From NCBI GenBank assembly GCA_037044905.1, contig JBAOKB010000094.1:326205-390204 (forward strand): 64,000 bases of DNA. The letters run 5' to 3'. Origin of the DNA: Hortaea werneckii. Lineage: Eukaryota > Ascomycota > Dothideomycetes > Mycosphaerellales > Teratosphaeriaceae. Position 1 is the first letter of the stretch. Each line of letters starts with the position of its first letter. Below, in pieces: positions 50,682 to 62,435 of this stretch. The translations under genes and the position numbers were made by a program. The notes under the pieces are model-generated. The model had not been told where the DNA came from. It was given only the letters and a program-made list of their open reading frames with translations, and did not search any database.

Positions 50682-51839
50682 ATCGAGGCAGCGATGTCTT
50701 GAAGGTGAATAAGGGCGAGCGGGAGTCGAGTGGAGTTCTAAACGGACATGGCCAGGATACAATGGGTGTCTTGGCGAGATCAGGCGCGAGTTGGTGTCAG
50801 ACTTCACATGTCACTTTTGAGTCTCGAGGGAACGTGAGATGATGTCGTGCCGAGGGGGAGCTCGGAGTTTATCGGCGAAGTTTCTCCGAATCTTTCCAAC
50901 TCCACCTGCAACCGAAGCCATAGTTGATCGTGGAGGAAGACCAAATATTGGAGTGAAGCGGTGCCGATGACCATACATGTGCTCGAGAGGCAGACTGTAT
51001 AGACATTGAAATGTCAAAAGCCTTGCCGGATCAGTGACAAGAAGAACTGCTGAAAAGAAGACGTATCCGATGAACGACCTACTAAAGGTTCAACTTCAAC
51101 CATCTCTTTGATCTGTCTGAATTCACGAGACTCATTGATCTCCAGCTGTCCAAAAGGCCAGCAATGCTATTGAAAACCTGCCTATTTTTCTGACAATTAT
51201 TCGATAATTGTCAATTTGATTTGAAAATTTGAAGGCCTCAAGTCCTCGCACCAAGCAGGCCTGGCACACAAGTCGGAGGCTGTTCTTGACCGTAGTCCAT
51301 GACTGTACTCCTATTGACGATTGAATGTGAGCAGGAAAACAATAACAGCATGGTCTTTGAGATGGTTTCTGTCTGTACAAAACATCAATATTTCACAGCA
51401 GCTGCTTTTCCCTAACTTTCTAGATGGCAGACGATGAGGATAGAGGATCTGGGCAAGCCATCTGAGGACCTGCTGCACATGCCGCCGCTCATCGAGTAGC
51501 CGGGCGAGTGAAATGCGAGCTACCTATCAATGTTGTAACATATTAATACCGCTTTGTTTTGAAGAAAGAAATATTCCATGTACCTAATGTAGGGAATGTC
51601 GAGCCTATCCACCTCCGCAACGCACGGATCACACAGCCCACGCGACAGCTTTACGCGACTTTTCAGCGGAGACAGCGACGGTCAAGACGTCAACTCATAT
51701 TCCAACGCCTTTGCTGCTAAGCATTTCAACACTATCCGTCGGCTGTGCATTACCCTCGCCCCTCCGAGAGACTCCTTTACGGGTCAATTGATAGTCACCA
51801 GATCTTGACCCAGCGCCACGAGCGCACCCACCGCCCACC
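50682..51839. other. Divergent promoter region between TLC and CCT3 genes
   Basis: 1.16 kb without a gene. AT-rich around 51160-51240, including an imperfect inverted repeat (gacaattattcgataattgtc at 51191-51211). Confidence 0.5.
51191..51211. repeat. Short near-perfect palindrome
   Basis: The arms GACAATTAT and ATAATTGTC are exact reverse complements around a 3-base centre (TCG). At 21 bases it could be an operator-like site or a small hairpin; no partner is known. Confidence 0.5.
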
Positions 51840-53527
51840 ATGCAGGCCCCCGTCGTTGTCATGAGTATGTTCCAAGACCTGCTCGCAACGTTGCCTTGCC
51901 TGCCATACTAACCAACCACATAGACACCCAAGCCGGTGAGCGTCAAACCGGCCGCCAAGCCCAGATTTCCAACATCACCGCTGCCAAAACCGTCGCCGAC
52001 ATTATCCGGTCATGCCTTGGACCGAAAGCCATGCTGAAGATGCTGCTCGACCCCATGGGCGGTATCGTCCTGACCAACGACGGCCATGCCATTCTGCGAG
52101 AAATTGAGGTTGCCCACCCAGCGGCCAAGAGCATGATTGAGTTGGCACGGACACAGGACGAGGAAGTAGGAGACGGCACTACCACAGTCATCATCTTGGC
52201 CGGAGAGATACTAGCCCTCAGCTTACCGCAACTGGAACGCAACATCCACCCCGTCGTCATCATTCAGGCTTTCAAGCGGGCATTGGGCGATGCGCTCGAC
52301 ATCATTCAGGACACGAGCATACCTGTAGACGTGCACGACGACGCGGTCATGCGCGACCTGATCAGCACTTCCATCGGCACAAAATTCACGAGCCGTTATT
52401 CAAACCTGATGTGTGACCTCGCACTCCAGGCTGTGCGCACAGTCTCCCACGACGCTGGCGGCGGGAAGCAGGAAGTGGACATTAAGCGTTACGCACGTGT
52501 TGAGAAGATCCCCGGCGGCGAGATTGAGGAGAGTTGTGTGCTGGACGGTGTCATGCTGAACAAGGATATCACGCACCCGAAGATGCGCAGGCATATTGAA
52601 AACCCGCGGATAGTGCTTTTGGACTGCACGCTGGAATACAAGAAGGGCGAGTCGCAGACAAACATCGAGATCAGCAAAGAGGAGGACTGGAACCGCATTC
52701 TCCAGATCGAAGAGGAGCAGGTGCAGGCCATGTGCGATGCCATCATCGCCGTCAAGCCCGACATCGTGGTCACCGAGAAGGGTGTATCAGACCTCGCACA
52801 GCATTTCCTGATGAAGCACAACATCACCGCTCTCCGCCGTGTACGAAAGACCGACAACAACCGTATCGCCAGGGCTACCGGTGCGACCATTGTCAATTCC
52901 GTCTACGACTTGACCGAAAAGGACGTCGGCACGCAGTGCGGCCTCTTCAACATCGAGAAGATTGGCGACGAGTACTTCTCCTTCCTGACCAAGTGCAAGA
53001 CTCCCAAAGCTTGCACCATCCTCCTCCGCGGCCCAAGCAAGGACATCTTGAACGAGATCGACCGCAACCTCCTGGATGCCATGAGCGTGGCCCGCAACGT
53101 CATCTTCCACCCTTACCTTTCCCCAGGCGGTGGCGCGACCGAAATGGCCGCGAGCGTGCGGCTGGCGCAGAAGGCCAAGGGCGTCGAGGGTGTGCAGCAG
53201 TGGCCATACAAAGCCATCGCAGACGCCATGGAAGTGATCCCGCGCACCCTCATCCAGAACGCTGGTGGCTCGCCCATCCGCATCCTGACCCAGCTCCGCG
53301 CCAAGCACGCGGAACAAGCCGCCGGCGTCTGCAGCTGGGGCGTCGACGGCGATCTGGGCAAGGTCGTCGATATGAAGGAGCTCGGGGTCTGGGAACCGCA
53401 GGCTATCAAGCTCCAGTCTGTCAAGACGGCTGTGGAGAGTGCTTGCCTCTTGCTCCGCGTCGACGATATCGTCGGGGCGAAGAGCGCGCAGCAAGGAAGG
53501 GCTGGCGGCGGTGGAGAGGATGAGTAG
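51840..53527 (+). CDS. CCT3: T-complex protein 1 subunit gamma (CCT3)
   Basis: 542 aa. Exon 1 is only 25 nt (51840-51864, MQAPVVVM); intron 51865-51923 has donor GTATGT and acceptor CATAG; exon 2 is 51924-53527. The N-terminus after splicing (MQAPVVVMNTQAGERQTGRQ) is the conserved start of CCT3. Cytosolic group II chaperonin subunit that folds actin and tubulin in an 8-subunit double ring. Visible: the ATPase motifs LGPKAMLKMLLDPMGGIVLT, NDGHAILREI and GDGTTTVIILAGE; the apical domain PDIVVTEKGVSDLAQH; and the C-terminal equatorial part LSPGGGATEMAASVRLAQ, LIQNAGGSPIRILTQLRAKH. It ends with a short Gly-rich tail. Intact. Confidence 0.96.
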
Positions 53528-54864
53528 ATGGGACTTGGAACTGGGAAAAGTGACTTTAAATGTCTGATGGGTGCAGGGGAGGCCTTTTCCAACGATACGG
53601 TTTCTTGTACAGTACGATGGAACGTATGTTGCGATTGATGATTAGATGCATACAACTGTACTCCGGTTTCGCTCCCCACGCTCTTGGTTGACGTAGTAGC
53701 GATGAGCGCAATTTTCGATTCTGCATTTCTTGCGCTTCTCAATGGTTGTCTGCACCAGCGAGGTTTTGAGGTCTACGCTGTTGGTCTCATGTCCTCGATG
53801 CCATCGCATGCTATTCATTCATTTACAGATGATGCGGAAGCAGTTGAATGATTGGTATCCAAGTCAGATAAGCAGTCTATCCAACCAGGGATGATGTATG
53901 ACATGATGGGCGTCAAGGGCAAGACACCACATGCGATGCTCATCATGCATGCACGAAAATGATTATGGTGTTTCTGCAAGGGGCGACACTACTTGTCCTG
54001 CGGTAGAATCGTGCACAATAAACTTTATTTCAAATCCGTTCGCTACTCAGTCCGGTCACCCCACTCAATCTTCACACCATCTTCCATTGCAGCAAACTTG
54101 CCCACTCCATAATGATTTCTTTACTTTCTATTCTTTGACTGCATGAACGCCCAGCTTGCGGTTTTGCTTTCCTCGTATGCAAAGCACGGCAGATTACCAG
54201 GTAGGCAGGTACCCTTGGCAGAACTCTTCTGGGCCCAGACGCCCGATAGATGGGGTTTCCCCGACTCCTCTTCTCGGTCACATGCAAGCCACAATCCAAG
54301 CGAGCGCAATGATGTGTCTCTTAGCGCCATTGGTATGGCGGGACAACTCACCGACACGGCCCTCACTTCTTTCGAGAGCGTGCTGTCTCCAAGAGACTTG
54401 CTTCCGCCACCACAAGCTACAGACGAGTGTTGTCCAGGTCGTCCTCTGGGCAGTTGAGAAGCCGTGAGGAGCAAGATATCCCATGGATACTGGCACACGA
54501 ATCCTTCCCGCGCGAGGAACCAAGAAACCAGCCTTCTTATCTCCCTCGGCGAAGCGGAGGTAGCCGCACAAGCCCTGTGAGCTCGAGTCGTTATCGCGGA
54601 GTCTGTGGCGCCATCGTTTATTATTGTGCGCAACCACTTCGACCTTTGATGATACTTTTGGCGGACATGCTTGACGTGTGTTGATGATGCAGCCTATCGT
54701 AACCAATTTCGGCGCACATACATCATCCGAGGTGCTTCAAGACTTCTAATTATGCTACTACGTGATCGGCCGCATTATGCAAGACAGCTTCAGCGCGCGG
54801 AGATACAGATGAGCTTGAATCGCCCCGTTGCTGATTCTATCGATGACCCGTTCCTCACAACATC
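53528..54864. other. Gene-free 1.3 kb
   Basis: 3' flank of CCT3 and promoter of the 7TM gene. Several overlapping open frames of 100-170 codons on both strands around 54120-54700 lack any protein signature and were not called. Confidence 0.5.
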
Positions 54865-56682
54865 ATGGCGATATGGGACACCACACCTCCGCAACCGCGG
54901 AGTAGGCTGGAGAATTGGCCGACACTTCTCTTTTCCTGGTGGGCGACAGCATTCTCCGTTGTCATTATCCTGACGCGGCTATGTGGGCGCAAAGTGAGAA
55001 GTAATGTGTTATTCAGGGAAGACTGGATCATGATGATCGCTTTGATCCCTTTACTAGCAAGAATGGCTGTGGCGCACGTTGTCCTCATCTACGGCACCAA
55101 CAACGTCCAAATCGAGGGAAACAGCTTCACTGAAGTCGACATCCGTCATCGCAGAATCGGCGCGGGTCTGGTCCTCGCAGCAAGGATCTTATACGCTGCG
55201 TTTATCTGGCTGTCCAAGTTGACGGTGAGCGAGTTCCTCAAGCGCATAACGATCCGTATCTGGCGGCCGAGCTACGAGACTGTGCTCCATGGCATCCGCA
55301 TCTTCCTCGCTATGACCTTTGTTGCGGTCATCATCGCCACTCTTGCCGAGTGCCAGCCTTTTGAAGATTACTACCAACTCATCCCCGACCCTGGACCGCA
55401 GTGCCGCCAAGGCTATGCTCAGCTACTTACTATGGGAACATGCGACGTGATCACGGATATCCTCCTCGTTGCTTTTCCTATTCCTATAGTGCTGAGAAGT
55501 GGTCAGACTTGGAAGCGCAAGCTTCAACTCGGTTCACTGTTCAGCCTGTCGGTGATCATGATAGCTCTTACAGTTACCAGGATGAAGGAAGTGATTGATC
55601 ATCGAGGACGCCAGCAATATCGCACTGTCTGGGCATCTTGTGAGATCCTTGCGTCCACGGTGGTGTCCAACGCAGTCATTCTCGGCTCATTCCTGCGTGA
55701 CAAAGGCACCAAAAGGAACAAGTGGAAGTCTCCCTCAGTAAGCGACAGTATTGATCGAGCTTCTGTACGACGGCCAACCATGACTGCACTGCAAGAGATG
55801 GGCAGCGATGAAGACTTGTTCCGCTTTCTAGGCTGTCGTATCCCGGAACACTTGCGAGAACAGCCCGAGACAGTACCACGGCCAGCGCCAGCGGCGCTCC
55901 CGGCCTCTGCAACCGAAAAGAGAGGCGGAGGAGCTACCCATCTACGATTGTCGGACGAGATTAGAGTGAGCACTCAGAGCAGGGAGGACCATTGTGGTCC
56001 TCCTGAACAGTGGCCGGGGTCGCAACGAGCTGTACCTTCACCCCCTCCGCCCCTCAATAGAAGCATGAGCTTCTTCGACGTCGGAGGCCTACTCGAAGAC
56101 GACAACTCTAACTCCCGCCCAGGGACAAGGTCCGGAGATACCACATTCAGCGAGTCTGGGTGCTCCGGGACCATGGTGCAAGATTTCGCGCCACCGCATC
56201 GTCTCCAGTTCACACGGGGCTCGCAAGCCTTCTTGGCTGATATTGGAGGCATCATGAATGCCGGAGACGGAATGGCCTACGAAGCTTGGCAGTGGAGAGG
56301 AGGATCGAGCTTATTACGGCAGGGACACGCACCGACCGGTGTACTAGGTCCAATGCTCGAGAGACGTGAGACACAGCAGAGCTTGCAGGATGCTGGCGGG
56401 CTTCTGAGTCAGATTGCTTCAAAAGTCTCGACAGAGGACGATCCGTTCTTGACGGGTTCGCCAACACGCGACCAGCAGTCCTATCAATGGGCTCGGGATA
56501 CTGGTAAGAACGAACAAGAGAAAGGAGATCACGGATCAGGTGCGCGAGGATCTAGAAACGCTCAGCGCAGTCCTCGACACACGATGGAAATGCAACGACC
56601 CCTGGCGTCTTCGCGACTTTATGAAGAACCGCATCCAGAGGACATGGAGATCTACGACCCTGGAGGCCTATTAACAAGATAA
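54865..56682 (+). CDS. Fungal rhodopsin-domain (PTH11-like) 7TM protein with repeated DxGG tail motif
   Basis: Single-exon 605-aa protein. Residues ~20-300 form seven membrane helices of the fungal 'rhodopsin' integral-membrane family: LLFSWWATAFSVVIILTRL, DWIMMIALIPLLARMAVAH, GAGLVLAARILYAAFIWLSK, IFLAMTFVAVIIATLAEC followed by QPFEDYYQLIPDPGPQC, LLTMGTCDVITDILLVAFPI, LGSLFSLSVIMIALTVTRM, and CEILASTVVSNAVILGSFLR. No CFEM domain precedes it. The ~300-residue cytosolic tail is disordered but carries a motif D-x-G-G-(L/I)-(L/M) four times: DVGGLL (about 404), DIGGIM (458), DAGGLL (508) and DPGGLL (599, at the very C-terminus). These receptors are suspected surface sensors in filamentous fungi; ligand unknown. 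Confidence 0.85.
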   Translation: MAIWDTTPPQPRSRLENWPTLLFSWWATAFSVVIILTRLCGRKVRSNVLFREDWIMMIALIPLLARMAVAHVVLIYGTNNVQIEGNSFTEVDIRHRRIGAGLVLAARILYAAFIWLSKLTVSEFLKRITIRIWRPSYETVLHGIRIFLAMTFVAVIIATLAECQPFEDYYQLIPDPGPQCRQGYAQLLTMGTCDVITDILLVAFPIPIVLRSGQTWKRKLQLGSLFSLSVIMIALTVTRMKEVIDHRGRQQYRTVWASCEILASTVVSNAVILGSFLRDKGTKRNKWKSPSVSDSIDRASVRRPTMTALQEMGSDEDLFRFLGCRIPEHLREQPETVPRPAPAALPASATEKRGGGATHLRLSDEIRVSTQSREDHCGPPEQWPGSQRAVPSPPPPLNRSMSFFDVGGLLEDDNSNSRPGTRSGDTTFSESGCSGTMVQDFAPPHRLQFTRGSQAFLADIGGIMNAGDGMAYEAWQWRGGSSLLRQGHAPTGVLGPMLERRETQQSLQDAGGLLSQIASKVSTEDDPFLTGSPTRDQQSYQWARDTGKNEQEKGDHGSGARGSRNAQRSPRHTMEMQRPLASSRLYEEPHPEDMEIYDPGGLLTR

Positions 56683-56901
56683 GCAAAGCGATTTGTTTGA
56701 TAAGTGAAATGTTCGGCGCACTGGTGATGTTTACGGAGATACCCTTTTGACAGCTTTACGTTTTTGCTCGTAGTTCATAGTGGTCACATATTTGTACTGA
56801 ATATCTGTTTTCCCTGTAAAGAGTGGCGTTCAAAAGCTGCCTGTTACCCATTACATCCAGCGTTGTGTGAAACTTTTGCCATGATTCATAAATTTTCTTT
56901 C

Positions 56902-59846
56902 TTACAGTCCATTCCCGCTGTTCCCAAAGAAAAAGCCATCGAAGAGATCGAGGCCGCCGCTGGGATCCCATGAGCCATTTGGATCGTATGCTGTCCCGCC
57001 CGTGCCAAAGCCAAGATCGAATTCTCCTGGGTTGCCCCAGCCTAGAGCGGGTTGATCGCTGGCTGGCAATGTATCCAGGAAGTCCAAGTCACCAAAGGCA
57101 AAGTCCGGTTGCCCTCGTAAGAGGGTCTCAGTGATTGGCTGATACTGTTGAGCATTAGAAATGGGATACTGTCTGCTCGCTGGACTTTGTGGCTGCTGCT
57201 GCTGATATTGCGGTGCTCCCGGTGTAGCTTGCATTGCTGGCCTGGCAAAGTCACCTCCCTGCTTGGGAGTTGAGTAGTTGGCCATCGTCGCGTATGCTGG
57301 TGAGCTCGTCTCTGAGTCCTGTGGCATCGTAATCGAGGGATACGAGAAATGTGGCGTTCTGTTGGCCAGCTCCTCGTCTGAGAATAGCTCTTTCAAATTC
57401 ATGTCGAACTGCGGCATCTGCGTGGCAGGCTGAGTCTGAAGTGACCCAGGACTATGACGAGGCGTACACAAGTTTCGGAAGTAACTGGAGCCTTCAGGGC
57501 TATTAAGAGGCTGTGAACCAAGAGTGGATGCGTTGCCAAATCCAGTAGTACTCATGACCATGCTGATGGTAGCTTTAGCCATGCGTGAAAAAGCTTCTCT
57601 GCATGAATCAGCGGGAGGGCATTTATCGCTCAGATCGCCCAGCACGGATGTGGCGATGAGTACCGTAAAGTCGACATCATCAAGCGTGAGCTGGGAGCGC
57701 ACCAGTGTCGAGTGCCAAATGGCATACAAGAAAGAGATTCCTGGGATAATCGTTAGACAAGTTCGTTAAATTCAGCTGCAGTATACGTACCACTCATGAA
57801 CAGGTGATGCGTAGCCAGAAACGTATAGTTGACGAGCTTCAACCGATGCAACTGTCGGTAGATCTTCAAGACTGTTTGGCCAGCTTGCGCTACCTTCATG
57901 AAAACCATTTCCTCGTCCTCCTTCGCTTCCATGCTACCAGCTCCAGGACTGCGCATACCCTGGGCCGCCATAGACGGGCTTGCCTCGCCAGCTAGCGGTG
58001 CTGGTACGGCAAGAGATTGCCGATATAGGGATATGACCGCTTGCCAGTAGTTCAGCTCAAGGAGAAGTGGCGTGAACGCAACGCCTGTACATGATTGCTT
58101 CGGCGCTGATTCCCTCCATTCCCAGAGACGACGATCGACATCAGCTCTCCAATCTCGGAAAGACCGGAACTTATGTAAGAAAGGGTTGAGCAGGTCGGTG
58201 TTCATAAAGGGGTTCGTACAGGTTGCGCGAGCGTGTTCGGTCTGGCCCCATGCCAGCACTTGGAGGATCTCAGATTGCAGAAGCCGAAGCCTGAAGTAGT
58301 GGTGAGCCACAAGCTTGTAGCTGGGCATCTCGACTTGATTTGGGGGCTTTGTGAAGCCTGTCGGCTTGATGTAGTCGTCATCGAGCAAGCTTGGGAACTC
58401 AGTCGTCACGACCTGGTCAGTGAAACCAACGGGTCTCCCAACACAGGTCGAAACCATTCTGTCAAAAGAGTAGACACACCACCATAGCCTTCTCCTCAGA
58501 TCGCGTGCCCATTGTTTCTTCCCAAAGCTCTTTGCTGCTGCATCACCACCTTCTGCGAAGCCGGGTTCGGTGTCGAGTTGCCCATCCACATCCTCGCAGT
58601 GCAAACCCAAGTCGATCGCTAGGCGTACGGCGACACCGATTATGTACCACAGACCAGGCGCTACTGGGCGCAGTAGGGCAAGTCCAGCAAGCAGTAAGAC
58701 CGCCTGCAACTCTTCTAGGCCGCCTCCTGCACTATCCGTAGCCGGTGCGGACACCAAGAAGCTATCCAGGTGACCAATTGCGGACGAATGATACTCTTCC
58801 GGCTGATACTGTGGCTTCGCTGTCCTCGCGCGCTTTGCATTCGGAGGCGAATCCTCGTCGTCGTACTCAGGGTTTGGAGCCACGCCATCGGACTTTGATG
58901 TATTCATGATGATGCCCGATCCGATGGCAAAGACTATGTTCATAAGGTACAACTCACGGGGCTTGCGCTTCTTCGGATCGGCTGCAAACACTCGATGTGC
59001 GAGGGTCAAGAATTCGCCCCGGTGCAAGATGGGCATCTGAGGGTTCGCGTACTCGAAATACAGCTTGATCAGATTCATGCCGGTCTTCTCGTCCGGGAAC
59101 GGCGCTGGCTTGATCGCCGGTCTTGTATTCAGACCGAAGAATGTATCGGCGCCATTGCTGCCGCTGCTGGTGGCGGGCGCACTAGGCAAAGACTTGGTTG
59201 GCCTCTGGCTTGGGCGTTCGTTTTGTGGTTGTGCCACGGAGCTCTTGACAGCTGCGTACACAACCTTGGCAAACGGAATACCAATGGTGCCACCTGCACC
59301 GTGCTGCCTCGGATCTGACATTCCTTGCACTGAAACCATGCTGATGTTCTTGGCCAGCTTGTTGAGCTGTTCTTGGTCCACGGGCCCCTCGAGATCGGGG
59401 TCGACTGCGTCTCCGCCTGCGCCTTCGTTTGGCGGTCGTGCTGACCTTGTAGGAGGGCCATCCTCGTCCTGTGGCGGGAAAGGCACATTGACGCCCGGTT
59501 TAATCACATCGCTGATTGAGAAGTCCTCCGACGGTGGTGGATGGGCGATTCCGTGGGCCTGCAAAATGCCTTCGAGAGAATTCACTCTCGTTTCCAGGTA
59601 GTAGACATAGCTCCGAGGAATTTGTCTTTTGCTCACGGGATCGAAGCCCACACATTGTACCTTGGCTTTCTCGCAGCCGGTACAGCGTGGCAGCTTCTGA
59701 TCGCATCGGTTCTTCCGGCTGCGACACCTATTGCAAGCCGACACATTGCGGAAATTTGTTGTCGATGCTCCGTTTGCGTGATGTCCTGCGGCAGTAGCTA
59801 AGGTATCGTCCTCTTGCGACCCCTCTGGCTCGCGGTCGCGCTTCAT
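56902..59846 (-). CDS. Zn2Cys6 (Gal4-type) transcription factor
   Basis: 964 aa in two exons (59846-57791, 57740-56902); the 50-nt intron 57790-57741 (donor GTACGT, acceptor CCCAG) joins ...THHLFMS-G to ISFLYAIWHS. DNA-binding domain at about 35-65: SACNRCRSRKNRCDQKLPRC, then TGCEKAKVQC, all six zinc cysteines present. The next block, IPRSYVYYLETRVNSLEGIL, is a linker and coiled-coil dimerisation helix. The middle homology region (fungal_trans) spans ~270-640, including YFEYANPQMPILHRGEFL, GVAVRLAIDLGLHCEDVDGQ, DLRRRLWWCVYSFDRMVST and CVGRPVGFTDQVV. The C-terminus is Gln/Pro/Ser/Asp-rich and reads like an activation domain (FAFGDLDFLDTLP, SGGLDLFDGFFFG). Target genes cannot be inferred. It sits next to, and on the same strand as, an MFS transporter, a possible but unproven regulatory link. 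Confidence 0.92.
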
Positions 59847-60462
59847 GTTCGGGATTTGCCGAGGGAGGCAAGACAAAATTGCACTGTGCCTATCGGCGAA
59901 CTGCGATGGAGGAAGTCAAGCGTGAAAATATTAGACAAGAGCAGGCCTTGCCGCGTGACGGATCAGATTCCGAAAGACGCCGCGACCTTCCGAATATGCA
60001 CGAATCGTTAGATCTTTTGGTTGTTGATGCAGGAAACGAAACCGCGCAGCTAGGGCTTATCGCCGAAGGTATACGATGGGTCTCTCTGTAGCGGCTTAGC
60101 GAATGGCTGCTTGCGCTGCTCTCTCCACTATGCTTGAGTTGTTGAAGGTCTACTAGTATTGTGTTTCTATGTTACAGTTCATTGGTCATGATCTATCAAA
60201 GCCCAAGCCCAATTTCATCAATGTGGCACACTTCGCCTGGGTATCATACGAGCGCATGTCGCGATGCTGATTAAAGACTCGCCCAAAAATACTCCATCTT
60301 ATAATGCCGTCCAGGCCCGTAGTGCGTGAGCACGTCTCCCGTATGCGCCGATGTCCGTTGCAATCCAGTGATTTGAACGCCCGAATAGCCTCCCAACCAA
60401 TTTTCAAAGTGCATGCATCCAAAATCAAAGCGGAAAAAAAGCAATAGTCAGAGTGCTTCTGA
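59847..60462. other. Upstream of the Zn2Cys6 gene, no feature seen
   Basis: About 600 bases between two minus-strand genes. No gene or repeat. Confidence 0.5.
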
Positions 60463-62435
60463 TTATGTCTTGTTGTCTCGGAGCGAGCCGCGCCGAATGT
60501 CGAGGCTCATTCTCGTAAGAAGAGGCGAGCCAGGTGTCGAAACGTGACTCTCGGAAGATGCGTTGAGGCTCTCGGCGGCTACCAGAGCAGCGTCCATCTC
60601 GTTCGCGTCCAGCGCGGACGGCAATGGGCGTTGCTCCTCATCGGTGCCTCCTTGCTTCTCATCATCGAGGCTTCTGCGCTTCTCCTCCACCATACAAAGA
60701 CTAATGAAAGCACCGCAGCCAGCTACCAGTGCATTGGTCCACCACGGCAGACCTAGAGTGCCGATGGAGAGACCTGCTGATTGAAGGATTCCGGACACTG
60801 TTGGCCCAAAAGCTCTGCATCCGCTAGCCGCAGATGACGCGACTCCGTTGAGCGTGCCCAGCACTTTGGTGGAAGGCGCGGAATTGGCGAGCATGATGTT
60901 GGTCGATGGAAAAGCGAAGGCCTGGGCAGTAACCTTCCAGACAATGACAGCCCAGATTGCTGGCATCCTCCAATTCGCCGGGACGAGCGTAAGGTATGGA
61001 ACTGCGAGGTAGAGGAGCGGGTAGGATAACACAACCAGGCGATAGGTTGCCAGACTTCCAAGACGGCGGCTGACAATTGGAAAGACAACCATAGTTGCGA
61101 TCATCTGAACAAAGCCCTGAGCAGCCAGGATACCGCCAATGGCCTTCGTCGGCAAAGCGAAACCGCCAGTGAATTTGAACGGAAGAGACGGAGGCGTGTC
61201 GGATTCTGGCATACTGAAAAGCACCGGGAGCAGCTGCTCAGCGGAGATTGTATGGCTGCCCAATTGTGTTAGCGCTAAAGCGTTCCTGCATATGTAGTGC
61301 CCCATGCGATTGAACTTACTATGCCAAAATGCCGAAGCCCACAATGTTGTAGATGACCTGTCGCGTGAAGGCCGACGAAAGCCCTGGCTCTCTAGCGACT
61401 CGCTGTTCCTCCAAAAAGTCTGCCTCAGCTTGACCTGCGGCCGTGTTGTCTCCATAAGCCTCGGAATTGCGGGGAGAGCTTTCGATTAATCGGTAGGCCG
61501 GTGGTGGTAGCCCTGAGACTGGTGCCAGGGCGGGTGAAGAGGCAGTGCTGCTGTAGTCCGGAGGCAGGTCGTCGTCGCGCACCAAAGTGTAAGATTCGTC
61601 ACTGAAATTGCCTTTCCTTGCCGACAGGGGCGCAGTCGCTGCTCTTTTGAATCGCCGAATTATCCAGGCACCCAATTCACGACCAATATCCCTGCGCTCT
61701 TTCTTGTCTTCGTGCGTCTCCTCTAGAAAGAGAAAGCCGACAGTCATGCTGAAAGCCACCGCTGCGGCGCAAACCAGGTTCGTCAAAAGGTACGGGTAGC
61801 GCTCGAAAATGGTGTGCTGGCTGAACATGGTCGGGTAATTGCGCACCGGATCAGCAAGCGCGCCACCCATCGCAGATCCTATGATGCTTCCCAAGCACCA
61901 TACGAATGGCATAATGGCGTATGCGCGCGCTTGGTGCGCTTCGACAGTGATGACTTCGGCTACGGTTGTCTGCAAGACGCCAATGTTGCCATTCAGTATA
62001 CCGCCGAGTGCACGCGCGATCAGGGCGGTAGGCAGATCCCTGGCGAAGCCGAATGCCAGCATGCTGACGCCAGTGCCAGCAATGCCTGTGAGGAGAATAG
62101 GTTTGCGACCATATTTATCACTGAGGCGTCCCCAAAACGGGCCCGCTAAACATTCCGCAAAGGCGAAGGCGGAAGTGACCAGCCCGGCGTAGAGGGCTAT
62201 CTGCTTGCCATCGTTGGTAATGTTGAATGACTCGATCATGTAATAGATGTAAGGGAAAATGGACATGAATGCGATGGGCTCGCATATCCGACAAAGCCCT
62301 GCAAGGGAGGAGTCAGCATCAATGTTATTCACCAAGAGGACTGATCCGGATGGATTGCGTACCTAGTACGACCATCTGGCGCAGAGGAAAGGAATGTTGC
62401 GCATGTTGTGCTGGAGAGTAGGCGGGGAGCGCCAT
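60463..62435 (-). CDS. Major facilitator superfamily transporter
   Basis: 614 aa in three exons (62435-62363, 62298-61320, 61255-60463). Introns 62362-62299 and 61319-61256 join VVLG to LCRICEPIAFMS and GFGILA to YHTISAEQLLPV. Twelve membrane helices are expected. MFS motif A follows helix 2 (GRLSDKYGRKPILLTG), and the first half ends LEETHEDKK. A long cytosolic loop (about 230-345, Ser/Pro/Glu-rich) separates the halves. The second half includes KFTGGFALPTKAIGGILAAQ, LSYPLLYLAVPYL, ANWRMPAIWAVIVWKVTAQA and NGVASSAASGCRAFGPTVSG. It resembles the branch with yeast YCR023C and plant zinc-induced-facilitator proteins. Likely plasma-membrane or vacuolar exporter; substrate unknown. The start at 62435 (MALPAYSP) is the ATG nearest the conserved region. 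Confidence 0.9.

Noticed and set aside
52732..53523. 263-codon plus-strand frame and a 235-codon minus-strand frame over CCT3
   Set aside because: Shadows of the CCT3 coding sequence caused by GC-rich third positions; Arg/Pro-rich with no family resemblance.
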